DNA of 64,000 nt from Cyanobacteria bacterium SZAS-4 (lineage in GTDB: Bacteria > Cyanobacteriota > Vampirovibrionia > Obscuribacterales > Obscuribacteraceae). Shown here piece by piece: positions 54,280-63,395 of this stretch. The number at the start of each line of letters is the position of its first letter. Within the stretch, counting starts at the first letter, position 1. The stretch lies in the NCBI GenBank assembly GCA_018266255.1, contig JAFEAT010000013.1, positions 124,001 through 188,000 on the forward strand, written 5' to 3'. The notes under the pieces are model-generated. The model had not been told where the DNA came from. It made no database searches and saw nothing but the letters and a program-made list of their open reading frames with translations. The translations under genes and the position numbers were made by a program.

Positions 54280-56973
54280 TTAACCGGATTTCTCCGCCAG
54301 GGCTTGCTTCAGTTGTGAGAAGGCGTCGCCGATTTTACTTGGGTCTTTGCCGCCAGCCTGCGCCACTTGGGGCTTTCCGCCACCGCCGCCGCCACAGACC
54401 GCCGCAAAATCCTTAACTAAATTACCAGCACTTATCCCATCTTTTACAAGTGGGTCGGCCACTCCAGCTGCAATTGACACTTTGTCTGGTCCAGAAGATG
54501 AAGCGAGAAGAACGACAGTGGAGTTGCTCTGATTTCTCATTTTTTCAACAGCACTCTTTAAACCTTCCGGTGTCATGCCTGGAAGTTCACCGGCAATCAG
54601 ATCGATGCGTCCTAACTTTTCAGGGCGCAAACTGGAGACGCGCATGAACGCGAGTTCTTCTTCTCTCGATTGAAGTGCTTTGTCTTTCTGCTTGAGTTGA
54701 TCTTGCAATCTTTCGATTTGAGCCGTCAGTTCGGCAGGTTTAACGCGGAGAATACCGGATGCATCGTTGAGCACCGATAAACTCTGGGCAATGTGATTCC
54801 AAGCCGTCGGACCAGCAAGCGCTTCCACACGGCGTACACCAGATGCGATACTGCCTTCGGTAATGATTTTGATTGGTCCAATCTCACCCGTGTTGGAGAC
54901 GTGTGTGCCACCACAAAATTCCAGGCTGACATCACCCATCTTCAAAACTCGCACGATGTCGCCATATTTTTCACCAAACATAGCTACAGCGCCCGTTCTT
55001 TTTGCGTCTTCGAGGGGCATCTCTTCAGTGTGAACGATGTAATTCGCTCGCACCCATTCATTCATTAGTGATTCAATTTTCTTCAATTCGGCCTGCGTCG
55101 GTTGACGCTCGAACGAAAAATCGAAACGCATAGTTTGCGGACCAACTTGCGATCCCGCCTGGGCCACGTGGTTTCCGAGCAGCTGGCGAATCGCTGCATG
55201 AAACAAGTGGGCAGCGCTGTGGTGCAACATCGTGGCAGTACGACGGTCTTTGTCCACTGCAGCAGTGAGCTCCTGCCCGGGCTCGAGCAGCCCTGACATG
55301 GCGCGCACCTTATGCACATGCAGACCTTCATGCTTTCTCGTGTCCAAAACATTCAAGAGGGCTTCACGATTTTTGAGCACACCAGTGTCGCCAACTTGTC
55401 CGCCAGACTCTGCGTAAAACGGTGTTTCACTGAGCAAGACTTCGACTTCTTCGCCTTCTTCAGCGTGGTCTACAAGCTTGCCGTCCTTGATGATGGCCAG
55501 CACATTGCCGCTTGATTCCAGATTCTTGTAACCAGTAAACTTGGTTTTGCCATGCTCTTTCAGCACTTTGCCAAAAGCCTCGTCACCAGCGATGATGACG
55601 TTGAATTTACTGCCGGCAGAAGCTTCCTCGTGCGCTTTACGAGCATCAGCGAAACCTGCCATGTCTACTGTTTTCTTATGCTCTGCAGCAATTTCACGCG
55701 TCAATTCAATCGGGAAGCCGTAAGTAGCATAGAGATTGAAAGCGTCTTTTCCAGGAATTTCTGCCTTGTCGCCCTCGAGCAATTCGTTGAGCAGGTTCAT
55801 ACCGCGATCGATGGTCTTGGCGAATCGCTCTTCTTCATCTTTGATGATTTGCGAAATCAACTGTTCGTTGCGCAATTCTGGATAGTGAGAACCATAGAGC
55901 TCCACCACCTTTGGTACCAACTTGTAAATGAAAGGTTCGGTGATTCCGAGCAACCGCCCGAATCGAGCCGCTCTTCGCAAAATGAATCGCAGAACATAGC
56001 CACGGCCGACGTTGCTTGTGCGCACGCCGTCTGCAACCAAGAAAGTGACAGCGCGAGTGTGGTCAGAAATGATTTTGAGATAACTGTCTTTTTTGACTTC
56101 TGGTTTAAGCCAATCTTCTGCTCTTGGAACGCCGCCTGTGTAAGGCACTCCCGAAATCTTCGCCACTTCCTGCAGAATCGGAAAAAACAAATCTGTTTCG
56201 TAGTTATTGTTTTTCTTCTGCAAGATCAGAGCGACGCGCTCTAGTCCAGAGCCAGTGTCCACGTTCTTTTTGGCTAGCTGCGAAAAATTACCGTGTTCGT
56301 CTTTGAACATCTCCATAAAAACGAGGTTCCAGAATTCAAGGTATCTATCGCACTCGCACAGACCGATTCCGCACTTGCTTGCATCGCTGCTGCAACCGAA
56401 TTCCTCGCCTCGGTCGTAATAAATTTCGGAGCAAGGACCACACGGACCCGTTGGACCAGGAGGACCCCAGAAGTTATCTGAGCGCGACATTCTGATGATG
56501 CGTTCTTTTGGCAGACCAACTGTCTTGTTCCAGATTTCGAATGCCTCTTCATCAGGCTCGTTCAGTTCATCGCCTTTGAAGATTGTGACGTAGAGCTTGT
56601 CTGCTTCCAGACCCAAATCTTTAGTGACAAATTCCCACGCCCAAGGAATCACTTCTTTCTTGAAGTAATCACCAAAACTGAAATTGCCCAGCATCTCAAA
56701 GAAGCTGTGGTGGCGTGCTGTTCTACCCACATTTTCAATGTCTGAATCTTTACCACCAGCGCGAGCACACTTCTGCACAGTCACTGCTCTTGGCGGCTCC
56801 GGGGCCGGTGCCTGTCCAAGAAAAATCGGCACGAACTGAACCATTCCAGCCGATGTCAAAAGCAACGTCGGATTGTCAGGAATCAAACTCGAGCTGGGCA
56901 AGTAGGCATGTCCGCGCTTATCTCGGAAATACTCAATAAACTTGTCTCTTATTTGCGACCCAGACAGTGGCAT
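54280..56973 (-). CDS. alaS: Alanyl-tRNA synthetase
   Basis: AlaRS charges tRNA-Ala and edits mischarged Ser/Gly. The 897-residue protein has the full layout: SGSQIRDKFIEYF, SSLIPDNPTLLLTSAGM, GRTARHHSFFEML, class II motifs with GPTGPCGPCSEIYYD, the editing-domain zinc ligands HHSAAH and CGGTHVSNTGEIG, a coiled coil (about 715-755) and the C-Ala domain with a six-Gly run before KPQVAQAGG. ATG 56973 has GGAGAAG upstream. No T-box leader is recognised in the gap upstream. Confidence 0.97.
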   Translation of the reverse strand: MPLSGSQIRDKFIEYFRDKRGHAYLPSSSLIPDNPTLLLTSAGMVQFVPIFLGQAPAPEPPRAVTVQKCARAGGKDSDIENVGRTARHHSFFEMLGNFSFGDYFKKEVIPWAWEFVTKDLGLEADKLYVTIFKGDELNEPDEEAFEIWNKTVGLPKERIIRMSRSDNFWGPPGPTGPCGPCSEIYYDRGEEFGCSSDASKCGIGLCECDRYLEFWNLVFMEMFKDEHGNFSQLAKKNVDTGSGLERVALILQKKNNNYETDLFFPILQEVAKISGVPYTGGVPRAEDWLKPEVKKDSYLKIISDHTRAVTFLVADGVRTSNVGRGYVLRFILRRAARFGRLLGITEPFIYKLVPKVVELYGSHYPELRNEQLISQIIKDEEERFAKTIDRGMNLLNELLEGDKAEIPGKDAFNLYATYGFPIELTREIAAEHKKTVDMAGFADARKAHEEASAGSKFNVIIAGDEAFGKVLKEHGKTKFTGYKNLESSGNVLAIIKDGKLVDHAEEGEEVEVLLSETPFYAESGGQVGDTGVLKNREALLNVLDTRKHEGLHVHKVRAMSGLLEPGQELTAAVDKDRRTATMLHHSAAHLFHAAIRQLLGNHVAQAGSQVGPQTMRFDFSFERQPTQAELKKIESLMNEWVRANYIVHTEEMPLEDAKRTGAVAMFGEKYGDIVRVLKMGDVSLEFCGGTHVSNTGEIGPIKIITEGSIASGVRRVEALAGPTAWNHIAQSLSVLNDASGILRVKPAELTAQIERLQDQLKQKDKALQSREEELAFMRVSSLRPEKLGRIDLIAGELPGMTPEGLKSAVEKMRNQSNSTVVLLASSSGPDKVSIAAGVADPLVKDGISAGNLVKDFAAVCGGGGGGKPQVAQAGGKDPSKIGDAFSQLKQALAEKSG

Positions 56974-57226
56974 GTTCTTCTCCAATTAATCCGACGATAG
57001 CCTGTGCAGCACTTGCTGAACGGCAAAATGTAACGTCCAAGCCTCCGAAGGCTCAGCTATTGAAGTATATCCTATTAATGCCGTAATTTTGCGGATAGTA
57101 ACGGAACGCGAAAACCAGACGCTGTCTTGCGTTTCCTGCGATCGGGCGGAAATGAGGATGTAGCAATGATGAGCTGGATCTGATACCCTTCCTGTTTAAC
57201 ATTTTCTGGCTACAGGCGGCTCCCGG

Positions 57227-58123
57227 GTGAAACTTCGTAAGGTTCTGATACTACACAAGAAGTCCACCTACCAGATCCAAGCTCTCGAGCACAGAGAATC
57301 CAGATTTATCAAGCTCCTCGAAGAAGGCAGCGAAGTTGTTACACGAGTCAAAATTGCTCACGATGAGCACGTGGAGACGCTCGAACTACTTGAGAAGGAG
57401 TTGCTCAAGCGGGGCGTCGAATATCGTTCAGTGGCGCGCGCCGAACTGACGCAAAAAGTCACCGACGTAGATCTGGTCATCTCTGTAGGCGGTGATGGCA
57501 CTTTTCTCGACGCGTCACACTCGGTTGACAGCATACCGGTGTTGGGCATTAACTCCTCCAGTTCATCGAGTTTCGGACATTTCTGTCTGGGCAATCAAAA
57601 AAACTTGAAAGAAGTGCTCGCTCAAGTTGAAGACGGAGAGTTGACGACAAGACCGATTTTACGATTGGAGCTGTGGTTGAACGGATCTTTGCTGCCTGAG
57701 TTGGTACTAAATGAAGTGCTCGTCGGTCATTCAAATCCCGCCGCCACCACTCGTTTGTTCATGGAATTCGGAGAAGAGCGGGAAGAGCAGCGATCTTCGG
57801 GTGTTTGGATCGGAACTCCGGGCGGCTCGACTGGATCGCTTAGATCGGCGGGCGGAGAAGTTTTGCCAATCACCGATAATCGCTATTTGTATATCGTTCG
57901 GGAACCTTGCATGAGGCCTGGTGAAAACTATAAATTTCTCAAAGGCATTCTCGATCACTCGCAAGAGATACGCATCGTCTCGCAGATGAGAACTGGTGTC
58001 TTGCACATCGACGGTCAACATATAGACTATCAATTTGGACTTGGTGATGAATTGATAGTGAAGGGCAGCCCCCATTACTTGCGCGCGTATATCGCAGATG
58101 ACGTCAACGCCAGGTTCATCTAG
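57227..58123 (+). CDS. NAD kinase-like protein
   Basis: A 298-residue protein of the NAD/diacylglycerol kinase superfamily. ISVGGDGTFLDASH gives the ATP-binding GGDGT, with NSSSSSSFGHF in the region after it. The next signature, usually a GTPTGSTAY form, reads GTPGGSTGSLRSAGG here. C-terminal strands (LHIDGQHIDYQF, GDELIVKGSPHYL) match the family. NADP synthesis is likely but the altered motif leaves substrate uncertain. It starts at GTG 57227 after an AGGCGG-like site. murT follows after 26 bases on the same strand. Confidence 0.8.
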   Translation: MKLRKVLILHKKSTYQIQALEHRESRFIKLLEEGSEVVTRVKIAHDEHVETLELLEKELLKRGVEYRSVARAELTQKVTDVDLVISVGGDGTFLDASHSVDSIPVLGINSSSSSSFGHFCLGNQKNLKEVLAQVEDGELTTRPILRLELWLNGSLLPELVLNEVLVGHSNPAATTRLFMEFGEEREEQRSSGVWIGTPGGSTGSLRSAGGEVLPITDNRYLYIVREPCMRPGENYKFLKGILDHSQEIRIVSQMRTGVLHIDGQHIDYQFGLGDELIVKGSPHYLRAYIADDVNARFI

Positions 58124-58149
58124 ACAGCCCAGGAACTCGTGAGGTCTAA

Positions 58150-59538
58150 ATGGATCCGTCGGACACCGTCGCAGTTGTTGCAGGGAAATTTACGGCGCGT
58201 GCAATTCGTTTCATGGGCGCCGGGCTGGGCTCCAATTTACCAGGCAAATTAGCCCGGCGTTTCGCACCGACCGTGCTGACGAAACTGTCTGAACAAGCCA
58301 AAAGCGGAGTTATCGCAGTCACCGGCACAAACGGCAAGAGCACCACATCTGGTTTACTCTCATCGATTTTGAGAGCTGCGGGTTTGGAATTGGTTCACAA
58401 TAAACAAGGCGCGAACTTAGTGGCGGGAATTACTGCTAGTCTCGTCGAATCAGCAAGCTGGAGCGGCAAACTCTCTGCCGACTACTGCTTATTTGAAACA
58501 GACGAAGCGGCATTACCTCTGATTGCCAAAGAAGTGAAGCTGTCGCAAGTTGTCGTCACCAATCTGTTCAGAGATCAACTCGATAGATTCGGCGAGCTCG
58601 ATACAACTGCCAAGCTAATTTCAAAAGGAATTCTAGAAAACAAAACGCTGGCCATTTTGAACGCAGACGATCCAAACGTCAGTCAACTGGTACCAGATTG
58701 TCCACGCATGTTTTTTGGTGTCGAATCGATCAAGGGGCGTGAGGAAAAACCAGCTGCCACCACAGACGGTATGGGACCGAATTCGATGGAGCTTTCCTAC
58801 TGCGCTCAATGCGGCTCAGAAACGGCTTACACTCTGGTGTTTTACGGACAGTTGGGTCACTGGAGTTGCACGAAATGTGATTTCAAACGACCCGTGCCGC
58901 GCATTAAGGCGAGCGATGTCGAGGTAGGACCAACTGGCTCGACTTTCGTGCTCACGATCGACGATCGACAAGGTGACGCGGTTGTGCCACTGCCCGGAAT
59001 GTTCAACGTCTACAACGCACTAGCAGCAGCTGCCAGTGCGGCTTCTCTCGGTGTCACGATCGAAACGATCAGACAGGGGCTGAAGAACTATCAAACTCTT
59101 TTTGGTCGCTCGGAAAGAATTTCTATCGCGGGCAAATCGGTTTTAATTCAGCTGATTAAAAACCCTGCCGGAGCCAGTCAAGCCATAAGTGCCGTAGCGG
59201 CTGATCCAAGTGCCCGCATCTTGGTCGCAATCAACGATAACTTAGCCGATGGGCGAGATATTTCCTGGCTCTGGGACGCTGACTTCGAACAATTAGCTGG
59301 TCACGCGAAAAAGCTCGTGGTGAGCGGGCAACGTGCTGAAGATATGGCAGTGCGGATGAAGTACGCTGGAGTCGATCAGGAAAATATCCATGCGGAATCA
59401 AAACTCGATAAAGCTTTAGACCAGGCACTGGACTTGGTGCAATCGGGCGAAACGCTCTGGATTCTGCCGACCTACACTTGTCTTTTGGAAATGCAAAAAA
59501 TTCTCAAAGCTCGTGGCGTCTCGCTTGCCGGCACCTGA
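58150..59538 (+). CDS. murT: MurT-like lipid II isoglutaminyl synthase ligase subunit
   Basis: MurT with the amidotransferase GatD amidates the D-Glu of lipid II. The 462-residue protein is a Mur-ligase-type enzyme: VTGTNGKSTTSG (P-loop), FETDEAALP, VTNLFRDQLDRFGE, ILNADDP, then a four-Cys zinc ribbon (CAQCG and CTKCD) characteristic of MurT, and a C-terminal DUF1727-like domain (GRSERISIAGKSVLI, NPAGASQAI, INDNLADGRDISWLWD). gatD normally lies next to murT; the next gene here is an unrelated, oppositely oriented secreted protein, so GatD must be encoded elsewhere. Confidence 0.9.
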   Translation: MDPSDTVAVVAGKFTARAIRFMGAGLGSNLPGKLARRFAPTVLTKLSEQAKSGVIAVTGTNGKSTTSGLLSSILRAAGLELVHNKQGANLVAGITASLVESASWSGKLSADYCLFETDEAALPLIAKEVKLSQVVVTNLFRDQLDRFGELDTTAKLISKGILENKTLAILNADDPNVSQLVPDCPRMFFGVESIKGREEKPAATTDGMGPNSMELSYCAQCGSETAYTLVFYGQLGHWSCTKCDFKRPVPRIKASDVEVGPTGSTFVLTIDDRQGDAVVPLPGMFNVYNALAAAASAASLGVTIETIRQGLKNYQTLFGRSERISIAGKSVLIQLIKNPAGASQAISAVAADPSARILVAINDNLADGRDISWLWDADFEQLAGHAKKLVVSGQRAEDMAVRMKYAGVDQENIHAESKLDKALDQALDLVQSGETLWILPTYTCLLEMQKILKARGVSLAGT

Positions 59539-59579
59539 TCGTCTGGCAAAACTTGATCGTCCCAGAATTCTTCAGAGCG

Positions 59580-60299
59580 CTAGTTCTTCGGGTCACGCAT
59601 GTAGTCCAGCGCATCGGGCGGCGGCAAAGGCACATTGGCACCATTTGTTCGCAGCGAAACAAAGTTGCTCACTTTCAGAAAATTTTTCGGTTTAGCAAAG
59701 GTTTCGGGCGGAACATGAACACGCTCGATTGATTTGGTACGAATGTGCGTGAACCTTCCGCCATGCGTGTTGAGGCGAGATGCGCGCAGTGGCAGCCCGT
59801 ATCCAGGCGGCATTTCGTTAAAGCTCATGAAAATGGCACAAGCATCGGAAAGTTTAGCAGGCACGGGAAAAGCCTTTGTCGCCCAAAATTCAAAACACTT
59901 GCGCCCTAGATTGTTTGTAGCCTCGTACTTTGTTGCTTTGACGCCGCAGATATCAGCGTCACCACACTTGCTCAAAGTATACTTGGCAGCCGTCTCTTTC
60001 CTCTTCGAAGTGTGCATGGTGAAAGCTTCTATAGGAAGCTGTAGATAGCGCTTATTCTTCGGGTTGTAGAGGTACATGTCATAATTTGGTGGCAAAATCA
60101 GGAGCGTGCAGTCTTCAGTATCGATGCGCAACGAGTCTCTCGTCAGCGTTGTGTCTAACACGCCCTGCTCATCGCTTGTTTGCTCCATACGCCAACCATT
60201 CTGAGCCGGTGCCGCCAAAGCTGGCACGGCGATGCCAAACAATATCGTCGTCAGTCCTAAAATCGATAGCTTCGACAGTAAACTCATTACTTTTTTCAT
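59580..60299 (-). CDS. Secreted protein paired with Ser/Thr kinase, copy 1
   Basis: A 239-residue protein from ATG 60299 with a signal peptide ending near PALA-APA. The mature part is beta-rich (NGWRMEQTSDEQGVLDTTL, LRIDTEDCTLLILPPNYDMY, YLYNPKNKRYLQLP), with Cys pairs and a conserved VHVPPETFAKPK block near the end. It is paralogous to the product at 62477-63202. The fold pattern might be LolA-like, but no family is certain. It is divergent from the kinase at 60360, 60 bases apart, so the two probably share a control region. Confidence 0.72.
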   Translation of the reverse strand: MKKVMSLLSKLSILGLTTILFGIAVPALAAPAQNGWRMEQTSDEQGVLDTTLTRDSLRIDTEDCTLLILPPNYDMYLYNPKNKRYLQLPIEAFTMHTSKRKETAAKYTLSKCGDADICGVKATKYEATNNLGRKCFEFWATKAFPVPAKLSDACAIFMSFNEMPPGYGLPLRASRLNTHGGRFTHIRTKSIERVHVPPETFAKPKNFLKVSNFVSLRTNGANVPLPPPDALDYMRDPKN

Positions 60300-60359
60300 A
60301 CCATAAGGCTGCTCCAAATATTCCCAAATGTGCAGCGCAAGATTCTGGGCATACTAAAA

Positions 60360-62435
60360 ATGACCTCTTCGTTCAAAGAAATGGATGCCGACTTAGACCC
60401 GCAAAAAAACATCAAAGGTCAGCGTGTATCCTGGCTGGAAGAGACTGAAGGATCAGAGGCGCCCAAGCCGCCCGATTCTGACCCATTTTTGGAAGCCGCC
60501 CGCGCGGCTTCTGAGAGACTTGAAATTGTCGAACAAATCGGCAAAGGCGGCATGGCTGTTGTCTACAAAGCCAGGCATCTGGTTATGAACAAGCCAGTCG
60601 CCGTGAAGCTGCTGTTGCCACATTTAACCAGCGACCCCACCAGCCTGAAAAGATTTCAGCAAGAGGCTCAAGCCACAGCGACGCTAAGTCACGCCAACAT
60701 CGTTCACATCCATGACTGCGGCCTAACTGAAGGGCAAGCCTTTATCATCATGGACTTTGTCGAAGGGAAAAGTCTCGAACAGATCATTGGCAATGAAACA
60801 CTTTCACCAGAGCGCGCCATCGAGATCTTTGTCCAAATTAGCGAAGCGCTCAATCACGCCCACGAACGAGGCATAATCCATCGCGATCTAAAGCCAAGCA
60901 ACGTCATGCTCACGACCGATAAAAAAGGTTTCGATATGGTCAAGGTCGTCGATTTCGGCATCGCCAAATTGCTAACTAATGACGAAGGCACGATGAACAA
61001 CCTCACCCAAACTGGTGACGTGTTTGGCAGCCCGCTCTACATGAGCCCGGAGCAATGTGCAGGTAAAAAATTAGACAACCGCTCTGACATATACTCGCTT
61101 GGATGTTTGATGTATGAGGCGCTCACAGGGCAAGCCCCTATCATCGGAACAAATTTTCTTGACACGATGCAAAAACATTTGACTGATCTGCCTGCACCGT
61201 TTCCTCCAGAGATTGCAAAAAACCCGCTGGCCAAGAAGCTTCAGGTCATAGTTTTTACTTGCCTGGCTAAAGAGCCGTCGGCCCGTTACGCCACCATGAA
61301 AGAAGTGTCGCAAGACTTGAGAAGCGCTATTGCCACAAACAGCACCAAAAGTGGTGCATGGATTGAAAAAGAAAAATCTGTTGCCCAGATCATCAAAAAA
61401 TCAAGTGCTAAGAAACGCATGCTGCAAAAGCTAGCCTTGTTCGGCAGCGCTGTAGTTCTGATTCCATGCGCTTATTTGCTGGTCACTGATATTACTGCAG
61501 CATCCCCTTACGAAAAGGCACCTGTTTTTCAAATCATTGAATTGTCTCAGCCGAAAGTCAGCCCCACATACGATCACGATGTAGTGGTGTTGCTCGATAG
61601 CCAATCAACAACGTTGAGTGCATTTTCCGGAAATAGAAGAATGCAAACAGTTCGCACCGGCGACACTCTCGGTCAATATTACATGGCTAACGGCAAGTGG
61701 ACAGATGCGATCAATCAATACACAAAGTTGGCCGGCATGGATGCTGGGCTGAACCGCAGTAGCGATTTCCAGAGGTATCTAGGCGAATGTTATTTGCACT
61801 TGAACAAATTCACAGAAGCAACAGAACACATGCAAAAATGCCTCAACTATGTTTTCTCATCAGTTTATGGTGATACCACCAGAATCTATTCGAGAGAAAA
61901 AATTAGAGAGACACTTGACGGTGTGTACGGTGTCAACGCCAAGATAACTCGCTCTGTATTCGCCTATCTCACTTTAATAGCAGAGAAGGAACAGCGATTT
62001 GACGTGGCGCAAAAATATATGGACGACCTTCACTATTGGGATGAAAAGATCGCGCAAGATAAAGAGGCTCTCGACAGCTTCTCAGGCAATCCAGTTGTCG
62101 AAAGAACTCAAAATTCAGCCTACCGTGCCGATCTCCTTAGATTGAATGGAAATGAAGAGGCGGTGGTGGAAGTGCAAAAACTGCTGAAGAGCCCCAGTGA
62201 GGTGATGGTCTCAAATTGGAAAGCAAAGCTCTACCTTATTCTGGGACTTTCAAATATGCAGCTTGGGAAATATCGAGATGCGGCCGACGCATTCAAAGAT
62301 GGCATGGCTAGTTTCGAGGAGCCAGACATCAAAAAAGACCCAGAAATCAAAAAAGCTTTAGAGCGTGAATACTGTCGGGCCCTGTGGGCAAGTGGACAAT
62401 TTTTGCAGGCAATACTCGAGAAACTTCACGGATGA
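60360..62435 (+). CDS. Membrane Ser/Thr protein kinase with TPR-like C-terminus
   Basis: A 691-residue eukaryotic-type Ser/Thr kinase. Motifs: GKGGMAVVYKA, KPVAVKLLL (ATP Lys), the catalytic loop HRDLKPSNV, DFGIAKLL, SPLYMSPEQC and DNRSDIYSLGCLMYE, so it looks active. A transmembrane helix lies at about 360-378. The extracytoplasmic part (about 400-690) is helical, TPR-like (WTDAINQYTKLAG, KFTEATEHMQKCL, KYRDAADAFKDGM), a possible sensor. The start is uncertain: ATG 60360, ATG 60381 (matching the paralogue's N-terminus better) or GTG 60330. It is divergent from a secreted protein that may be its ligand or target; that link is inference. Confidence 0.88.
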   Translation: MTSSFKEMDADLDPQKNIKGQRVSWLEETEGSEAPKPPDSDPFLEAARAASERLEIVEQIGKGGMAVVYKARHLVMNKPVAVKLLLPHLTSDPTSLKRFQQEAQATATLSHANIVHIHDCGLTEGQAFIIMDFVEGKSLEQIIGNETLSPERAIEIFVQISEALNHAHERGIIHRDLKPSNVMLTTDKKGFDMVKVVDFGIAKLLTNDEGTMNNLTQTGDVFGSPLYMSPEQCAGKKLDNRSDIYSLGCLMYEALTGQAPIIGTNFLDTMQKHLTDLPAPFPPEIAKNPLAKKLQVIVFTCLAKEPSARYATMKEVSQDLRSAIATNSTKSGAWIEKEKSVAQIIKKSSAKKRMLQKLALFGSAVVLIPCAYLLVTDITAASPYEKAPVFQIIELSQPKVSPTYDHDVVVLLDSQSTTLSAFSGNRRMQTVRTGDTLGQYYMANGKWTDAINQYTKLAGMDAGLNRSSDFQRYLGECYLHLNKFTEATEHMQKCLNYVFSSVYGDTTRIYSREKIRETLDGVYGVNAKITRSVFAYLTLIAEKEQRFDVAQKYMDDLHYWDEKIAQDKEALDSFSGNPVVERTQNSAYRADLLRLNGNEEAVVEVQKLLKSPSEVMVSNWKAKLYLILGLSNMQLGKYRDAADAFKDGMASFEEPDIKKDPEIKKALEREYCRALWASGQFLQAILEKLHG

Positions 62436-62476
62436 AGTCAGTCCATCTATTTTTCGACTATCACGCTTGCAAAACT

Positions 62477-63202
62477 TCAATTTTTTTGTTTCTTATTTTC
62501 GTCCATCATGTAATCCAGCGCATGCGCACTCGGAACTGGAATGTTTTCGCTGTTATTGCTTAGAGCCACGAAGTTGTCGACTTTCGTATAACCTTTCGGT
62601 TTAGCAAAAGTTTCGGGTGGCACATAAACGCGTTCAAGAACACGCGTCGTCACATATGCGAATTTACCGCCACTGGGGCTGAGTCGAATCGCAGAAAGTG
62701 GCACACCATGACCTGGTGTCATCTCAGGAATGCTGAAAAAAATCATGCAAGCGTCGGCAAGTTTTTCTGGCACGTTCAAATTTCTGGTGGCAGAAAATTC
62801 GAAACGCGGTTTCGCCTTGGCGATCCTCGTGTCTGTGCACAAATATCGATTGGCCTGAACGCCACAAATGGTGACGTCTGGCTGCTTATCGAGCCGCATG
62901 TGTGGCGTGATTTTGTTCGGCTTGGTGTGCACGATGAACGCATCGGTCGGTTCTTCGATATATCGTTTGGTCTTCCTGTTATAGATAAACAGAGAGTACT
63001 TTGGCGGCAACAAGAGAATCGTCAACTCCGGGGTATCGAGACGCAGTGCTTTCGACGTTAACAGCGTTTCCAAAATGCCATATTCGTCACTGGTTTGTTT
63101 CATCATCCAGCCGTTGGAGGCTGGCACAGCAAGCGATTTCAGCCCGAAGACTGAACTTCCTATGGTGGCGATGAAAATTGCCGCGGAGAGAAATATGCGC
63201 AT
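62477..63202 (-). CDS. Secreted protein paired with Ser/Thr kinase, copy 2
   Basis: A 241-residue protein from ATG 63202 (GGGAT upstream; an ATG 20 codons earlier at 63262 also has AGGG). A signal peptide (MRIFLSAAIFIATIGSS) is followed by NGWMMKQTSDEYGILET, LRLDTPELTILLLPPKYS and VYVPPETFAKPKGYTKV. It aligns throughout with the 59580-60299 product, down to DALDYM/HALDYM near the C-terminus. It is divergent from the second kinase and convergent with the first. Function is unknown. Confidence 0.72.
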   Translation of the reverse strand: MRIFLSAAIFIATIGSSVFGLKSLAVPASNGWMMKQTSDEYGILETLLTSKALRLDTPELTILLLPPKYSLFIYNRKTKRYIEEPTDAFIVHTKPNKITPHMRLDKQPDVTICGVQANRYLCTDTRIAKAKPRFEFSATRNLNVPEKLADACMIFFSIPEMTPGHGVPLSAIRLSPSGGKFAYVTTRVLERVYVPPETFAKPKGYTKVDNFVALSNNSENIPVPSAHALDYMMDENKKQKN

Positions 63203-63395
63203 CAACAGTGATCCCTGGTTCAGTTTTTTCGTGTCACAGTCAATGTTAAGCCAAACTTTCATTTTTTGCTGCCCTTTCTAAAAAAGCGCAATGCAAGACA
63301 TTTGTCATAGAATAGACTAGCGCAGCATTCGATTTATCCAAGGATAGCCCATGCTGCGAAGCTGCCCGGCATAAGAGTTCTTTCAAGTAAGCCTT

